From assembly GCF_000426685.1 (NCBI RefSeq), contig NZ_AUFV01000017.1, forward strand, positions 26,002 through 90,001: DNA of 64,000 bases. The letters run 5' to 3'. The notes under the pieces were generated by a model. It searched no databases. It was not told the origin of the DNA and was given only the letters and a program-made list of their open reading frames with translations. Position 1 is the stretch's first letter, and the number at the start of each line of letters is the position of its first letter. Both the position numbers and the translations under genes were made by a program. This DNA is from Solimonas flava DSM 18980. Its GTDB lineage: Bacteria > Pseudomonadota > Gammaproteobacteria > Nevskiales > Nevskiaceae. Below are positions 1-11,893 of this stretch, in pieces.

Positions 1-2316
<2,316 letters not shown>

Positions 2317-2446
2317 AAGCTCGCTACAGGCGGTAGGACGACGACGCGGGCCGCCGTCCGAATAGGAAATGGCGCGTATTATGCCTTGCTTGGGGCGTCC
2401 AGCTGGGTTTCAAGGCTGCCCCGGGCGCTGCGCACGCCTGGCGGCC

Positions 2447-3370
2447 TCAGCGCGCCGCCTGGATATAGCGCTCCGGGTCGACGGCGGTGCCGTTGTAGAG
2501 CACTTCGAAATGCACGTGCGGGCCGGTCGAGCGCCCGGTCGAGCCGATGCGCGCCACGGCCTGGCCGCGCGCGATCTTCTCGCCGACGCGGACCAGGATG
2601 GCGCTGTTGTGCCCGTAACGCGTGCTGTAGCCGTTGCCGTGGTTGATCTCGACGAGATTGCCGTAGCCTTCGCTCGGCCCCGCGAACGCCACGATGCCCG
2701 CCGCCACCGCCTGCACCTCGGCGCCGGTGCGCCCGGCAAAGTCGATGCCCTGGTGGCGGGCCAGGCGGCCCGTGAACGGATCGGCGCGCGTACCGAACAC
2801 CGAGCTGATCCAGCCGTTCTCGATCGGCCAGCCGGACGGCCGCACTTCCTTCTGCAGACGACTGGCGACCAGCAGGTCCTCGAGCACGCGGAACTGGCGC
2901 TCGCGGTCCGAGAGCTGGCGCTCGTAATTGGTGAGCGACGCGAGGACCGGATCGAAGCTGGTGTCCGCCGGGTTCACTTCGGGACCACCGACCGGCGGCG
3001 GCTCGCTGAAATTGAATTCCCCCTCTTCCAGGCCCGCGATCTCGGTCAGGCGCTGGCCGGCCGCGTCGAGGCGCAGCACGTGCGCCTGCAACTGGGCGAG
3101 CCGGCGCGACAGCGCGGCGGCGTTCTGCTCGGCTTCGGAACGGGTGGTGCGCAGCGCATGGCGCTGCTGTTCGACTTCCTGCGCCCAGGCCGCGACCAGA
3201 CGCGGCGGCAACACGCTGGAACCGCCGCGCGTCCAGTAGCCGACCGCGAAGCTGGCGCCGATCAGGAAGAGGCCGGCCAACGCGAAGGGCAGCCAGCCCC
3301 ATACGTGACGGACATCAAGCCGCAGGCGCCATGTCCGTCCACGCTGGTGGCTGACTACAATAATATCCAT
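2447..3370 (-). CDS. Membrane-anchored M23 (LytM-type) metallopeptidase
   Basis: Predicted periplasmic murein DD-endopeptidase or amidase activator. Of 307 residues, about 25-46 form one transmembrane segment after a basic N-terminus, 60-112 look like a coiled coil, and 186-303 are the LytM domain. Zinc ligands are all visible: H206 and D210 in HQGIDF, then the H254 region in YGHN and H285/H287 in HVHFE, so it should be enzymatically active, unlike EnvC or NlpD. It lies 130 bp upstream of secA on the same strand. Its ATG is only about 20 bp from the divergent dciA-like start, so its promoter must lie inside that gene. The substrate bond is not decidable from sequence. Confidence 0.93.
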   Translation of the reverse strand: MDIIVVSHQRGRTWRLRLDVRHVWGWLPFALAGLFLIGASFAVGYWTRGGSSVLPPRLVAAWAQEVEQQRHALRTTRSEAEQNAAALSRRLAQLQAHVLRLDAAGQRLTEIAGLEEGEFNFSEPPPVGGPEVNPADTSFDPVLASLTNYERQLSDRERQFRVLEDLLVASRLQKEVRPSGWPIENGWISSVFGTRADPFTGRLARHQGIDFAGRTGAEVQAVAAGIVAFAGPSEGYGNLVEINHGNGYSTRYGHNSAILVRVGEKIARGQAVARIGSTGRSTGPHVHFEVLYNGTAVDPERYIQAAR

Positions 3371-3390
3371 CGTTGACGCCGAAGCCCCTC

Positions 3391-3702
3391 GTGCGCGATC
3401 CGCAATCCGTTCAGCAACTGTTGCATCGACTGCCGCAGAAAAGCGGCAACGCCTGGCTTGCCCGGGTGCAGAGCCTGGCCGATATCAATCGCTCCTTGCC
3501 GCTGTGGTGCGAAGAGCCTTGGGTCCGTCAGATCCGCATCGCCAACATCCGCGAGCAGACCGTGGTGGTCTTTTCGGCTTCCGCGTCAGCCCTCGTGCCT
3601 CTGCGTCATCGCAGCAGCTCGCTGTTGATCTGGCTGAATGACCGCTACCGGATGACCTGCACGCGCGTCGAAACTCGCGTACGCCCCCCGTTCGCGGGCT
3701 AG
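3391..3702 (+). CDS. DUF721 / DciA-like protein
   Basis: Small protein of about 103 residues resembling the DUF721 family, whose best-known member DciA helps load the replicative helicase DnaB. The C-terminal half has the family pattern: alternating hydrophobic strand VVVFSASASALVPLR, the segment SSSLLIWLN and a closing VETRVRPP. The location between the M23-secA pair and lpxC is the standard place for this family in gammaproteobacteria. The start is uncertain: a GTG at 3391 is chosen because a TACAAT -10-like hexamer at 3356-3361 would put transcription start near 3368, while a TTG at 3373 is only 2 bp from the divergent M23 start. Neither has a clear Shine-Dalgarno. Confidence 0.7.
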   Translation: MRDPQSVQQLLHRLPQKSGNAWLARVQSLADINRSLPLWCEEPWVRQIRIANIREQTVVVFSASASALVPLRHRSSSLLIWLNDRYRMTCTRVETRVRPPFAG

Positions 3703-3845
3703 CCCGAGTCTATCGGCCTGCCCCGCAATAGGGCAAGCATCAGGGCAAACGCTCCCGGGCCGTTTTGGCCCAGCAAGAAGCGCGCCGCCCGCTGTAAGCG
3801 AATGCGGCGGCCGCTGACGGCAAGGAAACGCGCGCGAGGCGCCGC

Positions 3846-4769
3846 TCAGGCGGCGGCAGCGAAGCTGCCGCGCACGTAGGCGATCGGCACGTCGGCAGCC
3901 TGATCCTCGTACGTGACGATCTCGAACGAAGACATGTCGTCGAGCACGGCGCGCACCAGCTTGTTGTTGAGCGCGTGACCCGACTTGTATGCCGTATAGG
4001 CGCCGATGACCGGATGGCCGAGCAGGTAGAGATCGCCGACCGCATCGAGAATCTTGTGCCGGACGAACTCGTCGTCGTAACGCAGGCCATCGTGATTGAC
4101 GACGCGGAAATCGTCCAGCGCAACGACGTTATCGAGGCTGGCGCCAAGGCCGAGGTTGTTGGCGCGCAGCGTGTCGAGTTCGCGCAGAAAGCCGAAGGTG
4201 CGCGCCCGGGACACTTCCTTGACGTAGTTGGCGGTAGAGAACTCGATGACGGCGTTCTGACCCGAGGCCTTGAACACCGGGTGCTTGAAGTCGATGTTGA
4301 ACGCCAGCCGGAACCCTTCGTAGGGTTCGAAGCGCGCCCATTTGTCGCCGTCCTGCACCTGCACCGGCTGGCGGATGCGCAGGAACTTCTTCGGCGCGTC
4401 CTGCTCGTGGATGCCGGCCGACTGGATCAGGAACACGAACGGTCCCGAACTGCCGTCCATGATCGGAATCTCGGCGGCCGACAGCTCGACGACGCAGTTG
4501 TCGATGCCCAGACCGGCGAGCGCCGACATCAGGTGCTCGACCGTCATGATCTTCACGCCCGCGTCGTTGACCAGCGTGCTGCACATCACCGCCTCGCGCA
4601 GCAGATGGGCCTGGCTCGGAATCTCGACCGGCGGATTCATGTCGGTCCGGCGGAACACGATGCCGGTATCCGGACCCGCCGGCAGCAGCGACATGTAGAC
4701 CTTGCGGCCCGAGTGGAGACCGATGCCGCTGGCGCGGATCGCCTGCTTCAGAGTGCGTTGACGGACCAT
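3846..4769 (-). CDS. lpxC: UDP-3-O-acyl-N-acetylglucosamine deacetylase
   Basis: Zinc amidase for the committed step of lipid A synthesis, cytoplasmic. 307 residues against about 305 in the family. Begins [21 protein letters not shown], with the two duplicated alpha/beta halves, zinc-ligand histidine in TVEHLMSA (H79) and the HKILDAVGD motif supplying the second His and Asp, plus SGHALNN near the C-terminus. The ATG at 4769 is chosen over longer in-frame extensions because it matches the family N-terminus. An apparent intrinsic terminator lies only about 40 bp upstream, so the gene needs its own promoter or read-through from ftsZ. Downstream is the convergent dciA-like gene. Confidence 0.97.
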   Translation of the reverse strand: MVRQRTLKQAIRASGIGLHSGRKVYMSLLPAGPDTGIVFRRTDMNPPVEIPSQAHLLREAVMCSTLVNDAGVKIMTVEHLMSALAGLGIDNCVVELSAAEIPIMDGSSGPFVFLIQSAGIHEQDAPKKFLRIRQPVQVQDGDKWARFEPYEGFRLAFNIDFKHPVFKASGQNAVIEFSTANYVKEVSRARTFGFLRELDTLRANNLGLGASLDNVVALDDFRVVNHDGLRYDDEFVRHKILDAVGDLYLLGHPVIGAYTAYKSGHALNNKLVRAVLDDMSSFEIVTYEDQAADVPIAYVRGSFAAAA

Positions 4770-4804
4770 AGTCTTCGTTCTGTGCCGGAAAAGGTACTGT
4801 GCCC

Positions 4805-4841
4805 GAAAAGAAAAAGGCGCGGCGCCGGGAAGCGCCGCGCC
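4805..4841 (-). terminator. Intrinsic terminator between ftsZ and lpxC
   Basis: Read on the minus strand: a perfect 10-bp stem GGCGCGGCGC / GCGCCGCGCC (arms 4832-4841 and 4816-4825, 6-nt loop) followed by TTTTTCTTTTC. It sits 100 bp after the ftsZ stop and about 40 bp before the lpxC start, so it may end the dcw transcript or act as an attenuator in front of lpxC. Confidence 0.7.
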
Positions 4842-4941
4842 GCATGGACACGGAAGTTTAACACGCGTTCCCGTACGGCCCCTGAAGGGCGCCGGCGGGA
4901 CCGGCGCCGCCCCGGACGGTGGGCGGCGCCGCGATCGGCCA

Positions 4942-6195
4942 TCAGTCGGCCTGGTTCCGCAGGAACGCCGGGATGTTGATGATGTCCTCGTCGAGCCCGA
5001 GCGGGAACGCGCCGCCGCCGCCCGAAGCGACCTTGCGCTGCTGGCGGTGCACCGCCGGAATGTCGAGCGCCGGCGAACCGATCTGCGGCATCTGCGGCTG
5101 GCCATAGGCCGGCTGCGCCGTCTGCCCGTACATCGCCGGCTCGGCCGGGCGGATGAACTGCGCGACGCGCGGATTGACCGCGGCCGCCGGCGCCGGCATC
5201 ACCTGCGCCTGCTGCTTGGTGCCGTTGAGGCCGGTGGCGACGACCGTCACGCGCAGCTCGCCGTTGAGGTTCGGGTTGATCGACATGCCGACCTTGGCAT
5301 CGGCCTCGTCGGACGCGATCTCGCCGACGCGCGCGCTGATGTACTCGTATTCCTCGGACAGCAGCGTCTCGTCGCAGGTGACGTTGACGAGCAGGCCGCG
5401 GGCGCCATGCAGCTCGATGTCGTCGAGCAGCGGGCTCGACAGCGCCATCTCGACGGCGCGCTGCGCACGATCCTCACCGGTCGCCACGCCGATACCCATC
5501 ATCGACATGCCGCGGTTCGACATCACCGTCTTGACGTCGGCGAAGTCGACGTTGATGAGGCCCGGACGCGTGATCAGGTCGGAAATGCCCTGCACGGCGT
5601 TCTGCAGCACGTCGTTGGCCGCCCTGAAGCAGTTCAGCAGCGTGACCTTCTTCCCGAGCACAAGCGAGAGCTTCTCGTTCGGGATCAGGATCAGCGAGTC
5701 GGTGTACTGGCGCAGTTCGTCGATGCCGCGCATCGCCACACCCATGCGCTTCTTGCCTTCGTGCGCGAACGGCTTGGTGACGACCGCAACCGTCAGGATG
5801 TTCAGCTCCTTGGCGATCTGCGCGATCACCGGCGCCGCACCGGTGCCGGTGCCGCCGCCCATGCCGGCGGTGACGAACAGCAGGTCGGTGCCCTCGATCA
5901 TCTCGCGGATGCGATCGCGGTCTTCCTCCGCCGCCTGCCGGCCGACCGCCGGATCGGAGCCGGCGCCGAGGCCGCGCGTGATCTCGACGCCCAGCTGCAG
6001 CTGGTTGGTCGGCACGCAGCGCTCGAGATGATCGCGATCGGTGTTGGCGCAGACGAAGTCAACGCCGTCGATCGAAGCCTGCGCCATCTGATTGACGGTA
6101 TTGCAGCCACCGCCGCCGACGCCGATGACGCGAATGACCGCGCGTCGCCGCTGGCCATCCATCAATTCGAAAATTTCCCGTGTCTGTCCGCTCAT
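4942..6195 (-). CDS. ftsZ: Cell division protein FtsZ
   Basis: Tubulin-like GTPase forming the Z ring. 417 residues; the start ATG at 6195 follows an AGGAAC ribosome site. The nucleotide-binding motif GGGTGTG is at about 113-119, the T7 synergy loop reads [11 protein letters not shown], and the C-terminal tail [14 protein letters not shown] is the conserved peptide that binds FtsA and ZipA. A variable Ala/Pro/Gln linker separates core and tail. It is the last gene of the dcw run but has its own long, AT-rich 5' region with a near-consensus promoter, consistent with separately boosted expression. A minus-strand terminator follows. Confidence 0.98.
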   Translation of the reverse strand: MSGQTREIFELMDGQRRRAVIRVIGVGGGGCNTVNQMAQASIDGVDFVCANTDRDHLERCVPTNQLQLGVEITRGLGAGSDPAVGRQAAEEDRDRIREMIEGTDLLFVTAGMGGGTGTGAAPVIAQIAKELNILTVAVVTKPFAHEGKKRMGVAMRGIDELRQYTDSLILIPNEKLSLVLGKKVTLLNCFRAANDVLQNAVQGISDLITRPGLINVDFADVKTVMSNRGMSMMGIGVATGEDRAQRAVEMALSSPLLDDIELHGARGLLVNVTCDETLLSEEYEYISARVGEIASDEADAKVGMSINPNLNGELRVTVVATGLNGTKQQAQVMPAPAAAVNPRVAQFIRPAEPAMYGQTAQPAYGQPQMPQIGSPALDIPAVHRQQRKVASGGGGAFPLGLDEDIINIPAFLRNQAD

Positions 6196-6329
6196 GTTCC
6201 TGCTCCCGCGCCGCTGGGGCGCTCCTCGTCCGTGTTCACCCGACTCACGCCTCGCGGCGTGCACTGTAGAAGCCCTGCAGACTCGGCCCGCGGATCGTCG
6301 TTTTTATATGTAAACATTTCCGCGAAAAT

Positions 6330-6358
6330 AAAATAATAAAAAACTGTGCCAATGTCAA
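6330..6358 (-). promoter_or_regulatory. Sigma70-type promoter for ftsZ
   Basis: On the minus strand the -35 is a perfect TTGACA (6353-6358), the spacer is 17 bp and the -10 is TATTTT (6330-6335). It sits in the 233-bp ftsA-ftsZ gap, whose 6300-6410 part is strikingly AT-rich in a 70% GC window. Predicted start near 6323 gives a leader of about 125 nt, which contains a CACGCC-GCGA-GGCGTG hairpin with a GNRA loop (6246-6261). A second TATAAA-like hexamer lies at 6303-6308. Confidence 0.7.
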
Positions 6359-6428
6359 TAACAAGACTTCACTTCTCACCACTAATTCACTGCTCTCCAG
6401 CAACAGATCCAGGGCGACTCGCGGCCGC

Positions 6429-7658
6429 TCAGAAACTGCCTTTGATCCACTCGTTGATCCGCGTCAGCCAGTGCCCGACGCCCTGCGTCGGGGCGCTCGC
6501 CATCTGCGGCTGGTTCTGGCGCCCGTACATCAGCAGGCCGACCGCCGTCGCGCAGGCCGGGTTGCGCACCACGTCCTTGATGCCCTGCACCTCGTGCGGC
6601 AGGCCCAGCCGCACCGGCAGCTCGAAGACTTCCTCGGCGAGCTCGACGACGCCCGGCATCTGCGCCGAACCGCCGGTCAGCACGATTCCGCCCGCCACCA
6701 GCTCGTACCAGTCCGAGCGGTGCAGCTCCTTGCGGATGAAGCGGAACAGCTCCTCGTAGCGCGGCTTGATGACTTCGGCCAGCGTCAGGCGCGACAGGCG
6801 ACGCGCCGGCGCATCGCCGACGCCCTTGACCTCGATCTCCTCGTGCGCGGCCGCGAACTGCGGCAGCGCCACGCCGTAGTGCACCTTCAATTCCTCGGCA
6901 TACGGCGCCGGCGTGCGGAAGGCGACGCTGATGTCGTTCGTCACCTGGTTGCCGGCGATCGGCAGCACCGCGGTGTGGCGGATGGTGCCGCCGCGGAACA
7001 CGGCGATATCGGAGGTGCCGCCGCCGATGTCGACCATGCAGACGCCGAGGTCGCGCTCGTCCGGCAGCAGCGTCGCGTAGCTCGACGCCAGGTGCTGCAG
7101 GATCAGCTTGTCGACTTTCAGACCGCAGCTCTCGACGCACTTGTAAATGTTCTGCGCCGCGGAAATCGAGCCGGTGACGATGTGCACCTTCGCTTCGAGG
7201 CGCACGCCGTGCATGCCGACCGGATCGTGGATGCCTTCGCGGCCGTCGACGACGAACTCCTGCGGAATGACGTGCAGGATCTTCTGGTCGGCGGGAATCG
7301 CGATCGCGCGCGCCGCATCCATCACGCTGTCGACGTCGCGCTCGGACACGCTGCCGGCGCGTACCGGCGCCACGCCGGTCGAGTTGAAGCTGCGGATGTG
7401 CGTGCCGGAAATGCCGACGTAGACCGACTGCGCGCGGCAGTTGGCCATGTGCTCGGCGTTCTCGACGGCGCGCTTGATCGCCTGCGTGGTCAGCTCGATG
7501 TTGACGACGTCGCCGCGGTTCATGCCGCGCGACGCGTGCTCACCGTAGCCCACGATCTCGATGTGGCCTTCCGGCATCTGCTGGCCGACGACGGCCACGC
7601 ACTTGGACGTGCCGATGTCGATGCCGACGAGCAGGTTGCGCTCTTCGCGGCGTGCCAT
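6429..7658 (-). CDS. ftsA: Cell division protein FtsA
   Basis: Actin-fold ATPase that tethers FtsZ to the membrane. 409 residues, starting MARREERNLLVGIDIGTSK with an AAGGAGA ribosome site; ends KGSF after a C-terminal amphipathic stretch with WLTRINEWIKG typical of the membrane-targeting sequence. Phosphate motifs are visible: DIGTSKCVAVV at the start, VDIGGGTSDIAVF in the middle and GGIVLTGGSAQMPG later. The 1C (SHS2) insertion carries RSFNSTGVAPV. Start codon lies 1 bp after the ftsQ stop. Confidence 0.97.
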   Translation of the reverse strand: MARREERNLLVGIDIGTSKCVAVVGQQMPEGHIEIVGYGEHASRGMNRGDVVNIELTTQAIKRAVENAEHMANCRAQSVYVGISGTHIRSFNSTGVAPVRAGSVSERDVDSVMDAARAIAIPADQKILHVIPQEFVVDGREGIHDPVGMHGVRLEAKVHIVTGSISAAQNIYKCVESCGLKVDKLILQHLASSYATLLPDERDLGVCMVDIGGGTSDIAVFRGGTIRHTAVLPIAGNQVTNDISVAFRTPAPYAEELKVHYGVALPQFAAAHEEIEVKGVGDAPARRLSRLTLAEVIKPRYEELFRFIRKELHRSDWYELVAGGIVLTGGSAQMPGVVELAEEVFELPVRLGLPHEVQGIKDVVRNPACATAVGLLMYGRQNQPQMASAPTQGVGHWLTRINEWIKGSF

Positions 7659-7659
7659 G

Positions 7660-8427
7660 TCAGTGGCTCTCCTTCTTCTGTTTCGGCGGCGTGATCCAGC
7701 CAACCGAGAATCCATTGGTGTAGCGCAGGTCGACGTACTTCACGTCGGCGATGCGATCCTTGAGCGCGCGCTCGGCGGCGCCGAGCAGCATGTCCGTCTT
7801 TTCCTGCGGGTCCTCGCGCCCGAAGCGCAGCTCGACCCCGCCCGCCGTCCGCGCGGTCCATTCGCCGCGCGCGTCCTGCCCCAGTCCCTGCAGCGGAAAC
7901 GAGGACTGGATCAGGCGGACGCTCAACGCCCGGAACATCTCGGCAACCGTCGCCTCGTGGCCCGTCGGCCCCGACAGCTGCGGCAGGCCGTCCGGCACTT
8001 CGCCCGGCGCCGGCCTGAACACGCGCGCATCGGCATCGAGCAGCGCATCGTCGCCCCAGCGCGCGAACGGCACGCGCTCCCAGGCACGCACGCGCACCGT
8101 CGCCGGCCAGACGCGCTCGACGCTGGCGCGCGACGTCCACGGCAAGGCCTCGACCGCTTCGCGCACGGCGATCAGATCGAGATCGCCGAAGCGGCGGTCG
8201 ATCAGCGGCCGCGCCGCCGCGTCGATGTCCGCCAGCTTTAGTCGCGAGAAGCGACCTTCGACCTGCAGGCGCGCGACCGGCTCGCGACTGCCGAATTCGA
8301 GCGCGCTCCAGCCGGCGCCGATCACGGCGAGGAACGCGGCGACGCCGAGCGCCAGCATCAGATGCCGGCGCAGCGGGGTGGACTCGAAATCGAAGGCGTC
8401 GTCGGCGGTCATGGCGTATGCGGTCAT
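7660..8427 (-). CDS. ftsQ: Cell division protein FtsQ
   Basis: Bitopic divisome protein. 255 residues: a short acidic cytoplasmic part, one transmembrane helix at about 27-44 (LMLALGVAAFLAVIGAGW), a POTRA-like domain starting VARLQVEGRFSRLKLADI and the beta domain. The start at 8427 overlaps the ddl stop as ATGA; an alternative ATG lies five codons downstream at 8412. The gene ends 1 bp before the ftsA start, indicating tight translational coupling. Confidence 0.95.
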   Translation of the reverse strand: MTAYAMTADDAFDFESTPLRRHLMLALGVAAFLAVIGAGWSALEFGSREPVARLQVEGRFSRLKLADIDAAARPLIDRRFGDLDLIAVREAVEALPWTSRASVERVWPATVRVRAWERVPFARWGDDALLDADARVFRPAPGEVPDGLPQLSGPTGHEATVAEMFRALSVRLIQSSFPLQGLGQDARGEWTARTAGGVELRFGREDPQEKTDMLLGAAERALKDRIADVKYVDLRYTNGFSVGWITPPKQKKESH

Positions 8428-9380
8428 CCGCCCCCCTCGTCCAGCGTGTCTTCGAGGATCGCCCAGCACAGCGACGCGTAATCGATGCCGCGCGCCTTCG
8501 CCGCCATCGGCACGAGGCTGTGCGAAGTCATGCCGGGCACGAGGTTGGCCTCGATCAGCCACGGCTGGTCGTCGCCGTCGAGCATGAAGTCGATGCGGCC
8601 CCAGGTCTTCGCCCCGAGAATCTCGAACGCGCGCAGGCAGATCGCCTGGACGCGCGCTTCCAGCGCTGCATCGAGACCGCTCGGGCACTCGTAGCGCGTG
8701 TTGTCCGACAGGTATTTGGCGTGATAGTCGTAGAACTCGGCGTCCGGAACGATGCGGATCGTCGGCAGCGCCTCGACGCCGAGGATCGCGCAGGTGAATT
8801 CGTGACCCGGCTGGCGGCTGGCGACGAAGCGCTCGGCCATCACCACGCGGCCATGCTCGCCACGCGCGAGCTGCCAGGCCTCGCGCAGCTGGGCGGCCGA
8901 TTTCACCTTGCTGACGCCGACGCTCGAGCCCTCCTCCGACGGCTTGATGATCAGCGGGAAGCCGAAGCGCGCCGCGGCCTCGTCGAGGTCGCCCTCGCGC
9001 TCGATCCACAGCCAGTCCGGCGTCGGCAAACCCTCGGCCTTCCACATGCGCTTGGTGCGCAGCTTGTCCATCGCCAGCGCCGAAGCCAGCACGCCGCTGC
9101 CGGTATACGGAATGCCCTGCAGTTCGAGCGCCGCCTGCACCGTGCCGTCCTCGCCACCGGTGCCGTGCAGGATGTTGAAGACGCGGTCGTAGCCTTGCGA
9201 CTTCAGGTTCAGCACGATCTCGGGCGTGGCGTCGACCAGCGTCGCGTCGACGCCGCGGCCGAGCAGCGCGGCATGAATACCCTCGCCGCTCCACAGCGCG
9301 ACCTGGCGCTCGCTGCTCCAGCCGCCCGCCAGCACGGCGACGCGACCGAAGTCCTTGGGATTGTGGGTCTTCCTAGCCAC
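8424..9380 (-). CDS. ddl: D-alanine--D-alanine ligase
   Basis: ATP-grasp ligase making the D-Ala-D-Ala used by MurF. 318 residues; motifs HGTGGEDG, KPSEEGSSVGVSKV, EFTCAILG and IEANLVPGMTSHSLVP cover the substrate loop, ATP site and metal site. The GTG at 9380 is chosen because GGAGG stands 8 nt upstream and the protein then begins VARKTHNPKDFGRVAVLAGGW. A further in-frame ATG exists at 9437. Unusually, a near copy of this same N-terminus begins 199 bp upstream, overlapping the murB stop, and runs only 68 codons (see the duplication entries). Confidence 0.96.
   Translation of the reverse strand: MARKTHNPKDFGRVAVLAGGWSSERQVALWSGEGIHAALLGRGVDATLVDATPEIVLNLKSQGYDRVFNILHGTGGEDGTVQAALELQGIPYTGSGVLASALAMDKLRTKRMWKAEGLPTPDWLWIEREGDLDEAAARFGFPLIIKPSEEGSSVGVSKVKSAAQLREAWQLARGEHGRVVMAERFVASRQPGHEFTCAILGVEALPTIRIVPDAEFYDYHAKYLSDNTRYECPSGLDAALEARVQAICLRAFEILGAKTWGRIDFMLDGDDQPWLIEANLVPGMTSHSLVPMAAKARGIDYASLCWAILEDTLDEGGG
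9319..9355. repeat. Downstream copy of 37-bp direct repeat (ddl 5' end)
   Basis: A 37-bp stretch inside the ddl coding sequence is identical to 9521-9557, 202 bp away. It encodes part of NPKDFGRVAVLAGGW. The two copies diverge on either side, so the start codons differ (GTG here, ATG upstream). Confidence 0.9.
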
Positions 9381-9447
9381 GCGCGACGCCTCCGGCGGCT
9401 CGGCGCCGCCATCCCTGGCGCGACGGCATCTGTCCATCGCGCCCCGG

Positions 9448-9503
9448 CCCGGCCATCCCTGGCCGGGCGTTCGCGTCCGCGCGAAGTGCCACCGGCACTT
9501 CGC
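9448..9503. repeat. Two adjacent perfect hairpins in the murB-ddl insert
   Basis: First hairpin: CCCGGCCA / TGGCCGGG with a 4-nt loop (9448-9467). Second: GCGAAGTGCC / GGCACTTCGC with a 3-nt loop (9481-9503). The minus strand also carries CCAGGGATGG twice within 60 bp (near 9410-9420 and 9451-9461). This resembles the short palindromic intergenic repeats common in gammaproteobacteria, which is an inference. No U tract follows, so a terminator role is not supported. Confidence 0.6.
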
Positions 9504-9520
9504 AGGCGCGGCCGCTCACC

Positions 9521-9557
9521 CAGCCGCCCGCCAGCACGGCGACGCGACCGAAGTCCT
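9521..9557. repeat. Upstream copy of 37-bp direct repeat (ddl 5' end)
   Basis: Identical to 9319-9355. It lies within the truncated ddl-like leader ORF, immediately after the murB stop. Confidence 0.9.
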
Positions 9558-9575
9558 GCGGATTCGTCGTGCGCC

Positions 9576-10456
9576 TCATGCGGCTTCTCCCACGATGCGG
9601 ACTTCCGGCTCGAGGCGGATGCCGGTCTTGTCGAAAACGGTGTTCTGGATGTGCGCGATCAGGCGCTCGACGTCGGCCGCGCGCGCGGTCTCGTCGGTGA
9701 CGATGAAGTTGGCGTGCAGCATCGAGACTTCGGCACCGCCGAGGCGGCAGCCCTTCAAGCCGCACTGCTCGATCAGACGCGCGGCGTGCTCGCCGGGCGG
9801 ATTGCGGAAGGTGCTGCCCGCCGTCGCCCGACCGACCGGCTGCGTCGCCTTGCGGCGCGCAAGCCAGGCTTTCATGTCCGCCTCGGCCCGGCCGTCCGCG
9901 TCGGGCGTGAACCGAAAGCGCGCGGCGACGAAGCCGGCGGCATCGGCCGGCAGCTCGACGTGGCGATAGCCGTAGCGGAACGCCGACTTCGGCCGCCAGA
10001 CCGTCGAGCCGTCGCGGCGCATCACCTCGACCTCGGTGACAACGTCCCAGGTCTCGCCGCCGTGCGCACCAGCGTTCATCGCCAGCGCCCCGCCGACCGT
10101 GCCGGGAATACCGGCGAAGAAGCCGGCGCCGGCGAGCCGGTGGGCGACGACGGTCTTGGCGAGCCGCGCGCAGTGCGCGCCGGCCTCGGCCGTGACGGTC
10201 AGGCCGTCGACCTCGATCGCGTCGAGCGCGCCGTGCAGGCCGATCACGGTGCCGCGCACGCCGCCGTCGCGAACCAGCAGATTGCTGCCGAGGCCGAGCC
10301 ACAGGATCGGCTCGTGCGGCGGCAGGCCGCGCACGAACGCCGCCAGCGCCTCGCGCGAAGCCGGCTCGAAATAGCGGTCGGCGGGCCCGCCGACGCGCCA
10401 GGACGTGTGCCGCGCCATCGGCTCGTCGCGGCGCTCGGTGCTGTGCAGCGGCGCGC

Positions 10457-10460
<4 letters not shown>
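9576..10460 (-). CDS. murB: UDP-N-acetylenolpyruvoylglucosamine reductase
   Basis: FAD- and NADPH-dependent reductase completing UDP-MurNAc. 294 residues, the shorter form compared with the 342-residue E. coli enzyme. FAD-binding segment [13 protein letters not shown], the [18 protein letters not shown] signature and the catalytic Ser in GSTFRNP are visible, as is a final Glu region LEPEVRIVG. Start ATG at 10460 overlaps the murC stop as ATGA; its own stop overlaps the ATG of the ddl-like leader ORF the same way. Confidence 0.97.

Positions 10461-11889
<1,429 letters not shown>

Positions 11890-11893
<4 letters not shown>

Larger units (their letters stand above)
9373..9579 (-). pseudogene. 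Truncated duplicate of the ddl N-terminus / leader ORF
   Basis: An open frame of 68 codons starting with an ATG that overlaps the murB stop as ATGA, as expected of the ancestral ddl start. It reads [20 protein letters not shown] and then loses similarity, passing through two hairpins and stopping with TAG at 9373-9375, just past the GTG of the present ddl. It looks like the original coupled ddl start, disconnected by an insertion or tandem duplication of about 200 bp. It could now work as a leader that keeps ribosomes arriving at ddl. Product function unknown. Confidence 0.7.

Noticed and set aside
2378..2383. CATAAT as a secA promoter
   Set aside because: No -35 at acceptable spacing; mentioned only in the secA entry.
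4888..4908. GGCGCCGG / CCGGCGCC hairpin after ftsZ
   Set aside because: A good stem but no T tract on either strand; the hairpin at 4816-4841 with its T-rich tail is the better terminator.
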